From Flavobacteriales bacterium (GTDB lineage Bacteria; Bacteroidota; Bacteroidia; Flavobacteriales; Flavobacteriaceae): a stretch of 17,337 nt of DNA. Shown here in pieces: positions 16,093-17,337 of this stretch (its first letter is position 1; each line of letters begins with the position of its first letter). The notes beneath the pieces are model-generated. The model was not told where the DNA came from. It made no database searches and worked only from the letters and a program-made list of their open reading frames with translations. Both the position numbers and the translations under genes were made by a program. The DNA is taken from positions 1-17,337 of the forward strand of contig JALWYR010000148.1 of assembly GCA_027003085.1 (NCBI GenBank), given 5' to 3'.

Positions 16093-16809
16093 TTACAAAT
16101 GTAAATCTTTGATACGTGCTGCATATTTGTCGCGTATCAATTTCAATTGTTCGGGAGTAATGCCCGGCTTGTAGATGCGCAGAACGTCAAACACGTTTTC
16201 GTCCATAAAAAAGGTTGCCAGCGCCACGTCAAAGTTACGGATGTCCAAATCGTCTTTGACGGCAAAGGTGATGCGTTTGAAATCGTCCCAAACCAGGTGT
16301 TGCGGCAGCACGGCGTAATACATGTGCTTGCGTTTGAGGTCGTGATAGCAGGCATTGGCGGTTGGTTCCAGTTCGAAAAATTTGGCGAGTTTAATGCTGG
16401 CCGTTTCGGTATTTTTCCGGTCACGTTTGTGAAATTCAAATCCGCCGAAATCCTTGTAGGCCGCTTGCACTTCGGCTATGTCCTTAAACGAGGGGATGTT
16501 ATGCACCCGGATACTGTAATATTTGGTTTTTCCGAACATCACGGTGGCAAACGAAGCGTCCAGTTCTTTGAAAGCGGTGTTTTGTTTGATTTTATTGGTA
16601 GTGCGGATGATTTTTTCCCAGGAATAGGGTTTTTTGGTCACAAAAAAAATATTGTCGGGTCGTGTGGCCGATTCGGGCACAATTTCGCCATGCAGCCCGG
16701 GAAAGGGATTAACGATATGCAGCACCAATGTGCGCGGCAGGGCGAGGTCTTGCATCACTTCCATTTGCTCTTCTTTGAGCACCGTGCCGAGAATTTCGAT
16801 TTTGTTCAT
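16093..16809 (-). CDS. Hypothetical protein, 238 residues
   Basis: I do not recognise this family. The product is soluble-looking, with no signal peptide, membrane segment or low-complexity region, and its composition and codon use resemble the neighbouring core genes, so it is very likely real. Notable stretches are LVLHIVNPFPGLHGEIVP (29-46) and YYAVLPQHLVWDDFKRITFA (about 168-187), with paired aromatic and basic residues that suggest a folded binding domain. The ATG at 16807-16809 gives MNKIEILGTVL. It runs convergently towards proline dehydrogenase. No function is proposed. Confidence 0.8.
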   Translation of the reverse strand: MNKIEILGTVLKEEQMEVMQDLALPRTLVLHIVNPFPGLHGEIVPESATRPDNIFFVTKKPYSWEKIIRTTNKIKQNTAFKELDASFATVMFGKTKYYSIRVHNIPSFKDIAEVQAAYKDFGGFEFHKRDRKNTETASIKLAKFFELEPTANACYHDLKRKHMYYAVLPQHLVWDDFKRITFAVKDDLDIRNFDVALATFFMDENVFDVLRIYKPGITPEQLKLIRDKYAARIKDLHL

Positions 16810-16927
16810 ATCCGCAGAATTTTACGGTATGAATTTATAACTTTTTATGCAAACGTGCAAATGAATTTTTATTTTCGGGCGCCCGGGCGCCTGCGTTCGG
16901 GGCGCCGCCGGCGGGCGGATGCCCGCT

Positions 16928-17030
16928 GCGGATGGCCGGACGTTGGAATGGCTTTATCGATACCCCGCCCCGCGGCTTCGCCGCGGGGCGGGGCGTATTG
17001 ATTTTCAGTCGGATACGTCCGGCCATCCGC
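16928..17030. repeat. 103-base nested inverted repeat (long hairpin/cruciform)
   Basis: The outer arms 16928-16943 and 17015-17030 are perfect reverse complements over 16 bases (GCGGATGGCCGGACGT). Nested inside is a perfect 14-base stem, CCCCGCCCCGCGGC (16963-16976), with a TTC loop and its complement at 16980-16993. It is extended outward by the nearly matching ATCGATAC and GTATTGAT. Confidence 0.9.
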
Positions 17031-17111
17031 CGGCGCGCTGGTGCGCGCCGCGGCGGCGCCACGGCTTGCACTTCGGCCGGCGGAGCGTCCTCTTGCAAGC
17101 CGGTCCTCACG

Positions 17112-17178
17112 GCGTTGCAGCAAGCAAAAAATCGCGGAAAAGATAAATACAAAACTTGGTTGGCGCTTGCTGCAACGC
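17112..17178. repeat. 14-base inverted repeat around an AT-rich core
   Basis: GCGTTGCAGCAAGC (17112-17125) and its exact complement (17165-17178) enclose 39 bases that are AT-rich, unlike the surroundings. On the minus strand the core reads TTTTGTATTTATCTTTTCC, which resembles but does not exactly match a Bacteroidota promoter -7 region. Confidence 0.85.
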
Positions 17179-17226
17179 GCAGCCGCCCGCCGGGCTGTCC
17201 GCTCAAATGCGGCTTGGGTGCGTCGG

Positions 17227-17286
17227 TTTTTGCATGGCCGGCGCTGTGGTCTCTTCCTCCGGGAGCCCCCAGCGCCGGCGCAAAAA
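17227..17286. repeat. Interrupted 17-pair inverted repeat
   Basis: GCCGGCGCTG (17237-17246) pairs exactly with CAGCGCCGGC (17270-17279). Beyond a 3-base bulge (ATG), TTTTTGC (17227-17233) pairs with GCAAAAA (17280-17286). The result is one long stem on either strand. Confidence 0.85.
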
Positions 17287-17337
17287 ACACTTTCGCCCCT
17301 TCGCCGCATAACCGCTCCCATCCCTGGCGCTTTTTTG

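Larger units (their letters stand above)
16876..17337. repeat. GC-rich, hairpin-tiled non-coding island
   Basis: From base 16876 the composition switches abruptly from AT-rich to very GC-rich and stays so, apart from a short AT-rich loop near 17126-17164, to the window end. At least eight inverted repeats tile it almost edge to edge: 16878-16891 (perfect 14-base palindrome), 16911-16926, 16928-17030 (16-base arms), 16963-16993 (14-base arms), 17031-17050 (8-base arms), 17062-17102 (9-base arms), 17112-17178 (14-base arms) and 17227-17286 (10 plus 7 base arms). The open frames across it are arginine- and alanine-rich shadows without recognisable domains. It may be a cluster of dispersed palindromic repeats or a structured RNA locus. 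Confidence 0.75.

Noticed and set aside
16147..17001. Plus-strand open frame of 284 codons across the hypothetical gene and into the GC-rich island
   Set aside because: Antisense to the 16093-16809 gene, and it runs into hairpin sequence; product composition is shadow-like.
16835..17321. Arginine- and alanine-rich open frames over the GC-rich island
   Set aside because: Long frames are expected in GC-rich DNA because stop codons are rare. Two overlapping frames look equally good and neither has a domain or plausible start context.

Overview
The window looks like part of a Bacteroidota chromosome, plausibly a flavobacterium-like lineage. The evidence is four upstream regions carrying the Bacteroidota -7 promoter element TAnnTTTG, almost no Shine-Dalgarno sequences, moderate GC content, and house-keeping genes (prfC, ppk1, yjbQ, lrp/asnC-type regulator, aroB, proline dehydrogenase) with Bacteroidota-like sequence features. 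The genus cannot be named from the sequence alone.

Region 1 (1-8268) is an accessory island. Bases 1-69 repeat the 3' end of prfC, whose intact copy ends at 8174. Between the two copies lies one tightly packed plus-strand operon of three genes: a PLD-nuclease/SNF2-type helicase fusion, an AlbA_2 (Schlafen-type) ATP-binding protein with a C-terminal winged helix, and a large Eco57I-like DNA methyltransferase that carries its own N-terminal PD-(D/E)XK-like nuclease motif. The first two genes overlap by ATGA and the third starts 3 bases after the second. This is most simply a restriction/anti-phage cassette inserted at the 3' end of prfC. No integrase is visible inside it. The gene combination resembles parts of DISARM and type IIG restriction systems but matches no system I can name with confidence.

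Region 2 (8174-12828) is core genome: prfC (minus), then divergently ppk1 and yjbQ (plus, probably one operon), then convergently a small XRE-family regulator (minus) with a palindrome over its own promoter. About 430 AT-rich bases separate this regulator from the next gene.

Region 3 (13257-16809) holds an Lrp/AsnC regulator (plus), aroB (minus, overlapping the regulator's stop codon), proline dehydrogenase (plus) and an unrecognised conserved-looking protein (minus). The regulator's probable intrinsic terminator lies inside the aroB coding sequence.

Region 4 (16876-17337, running off the window) is a non-coding, strikingly GC-rich stretch tiled with at least eight inverted repeats, several of them perfect over 10-16 bases. 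It differs sharply in composition from everything else in the window and is the least explained part of it.
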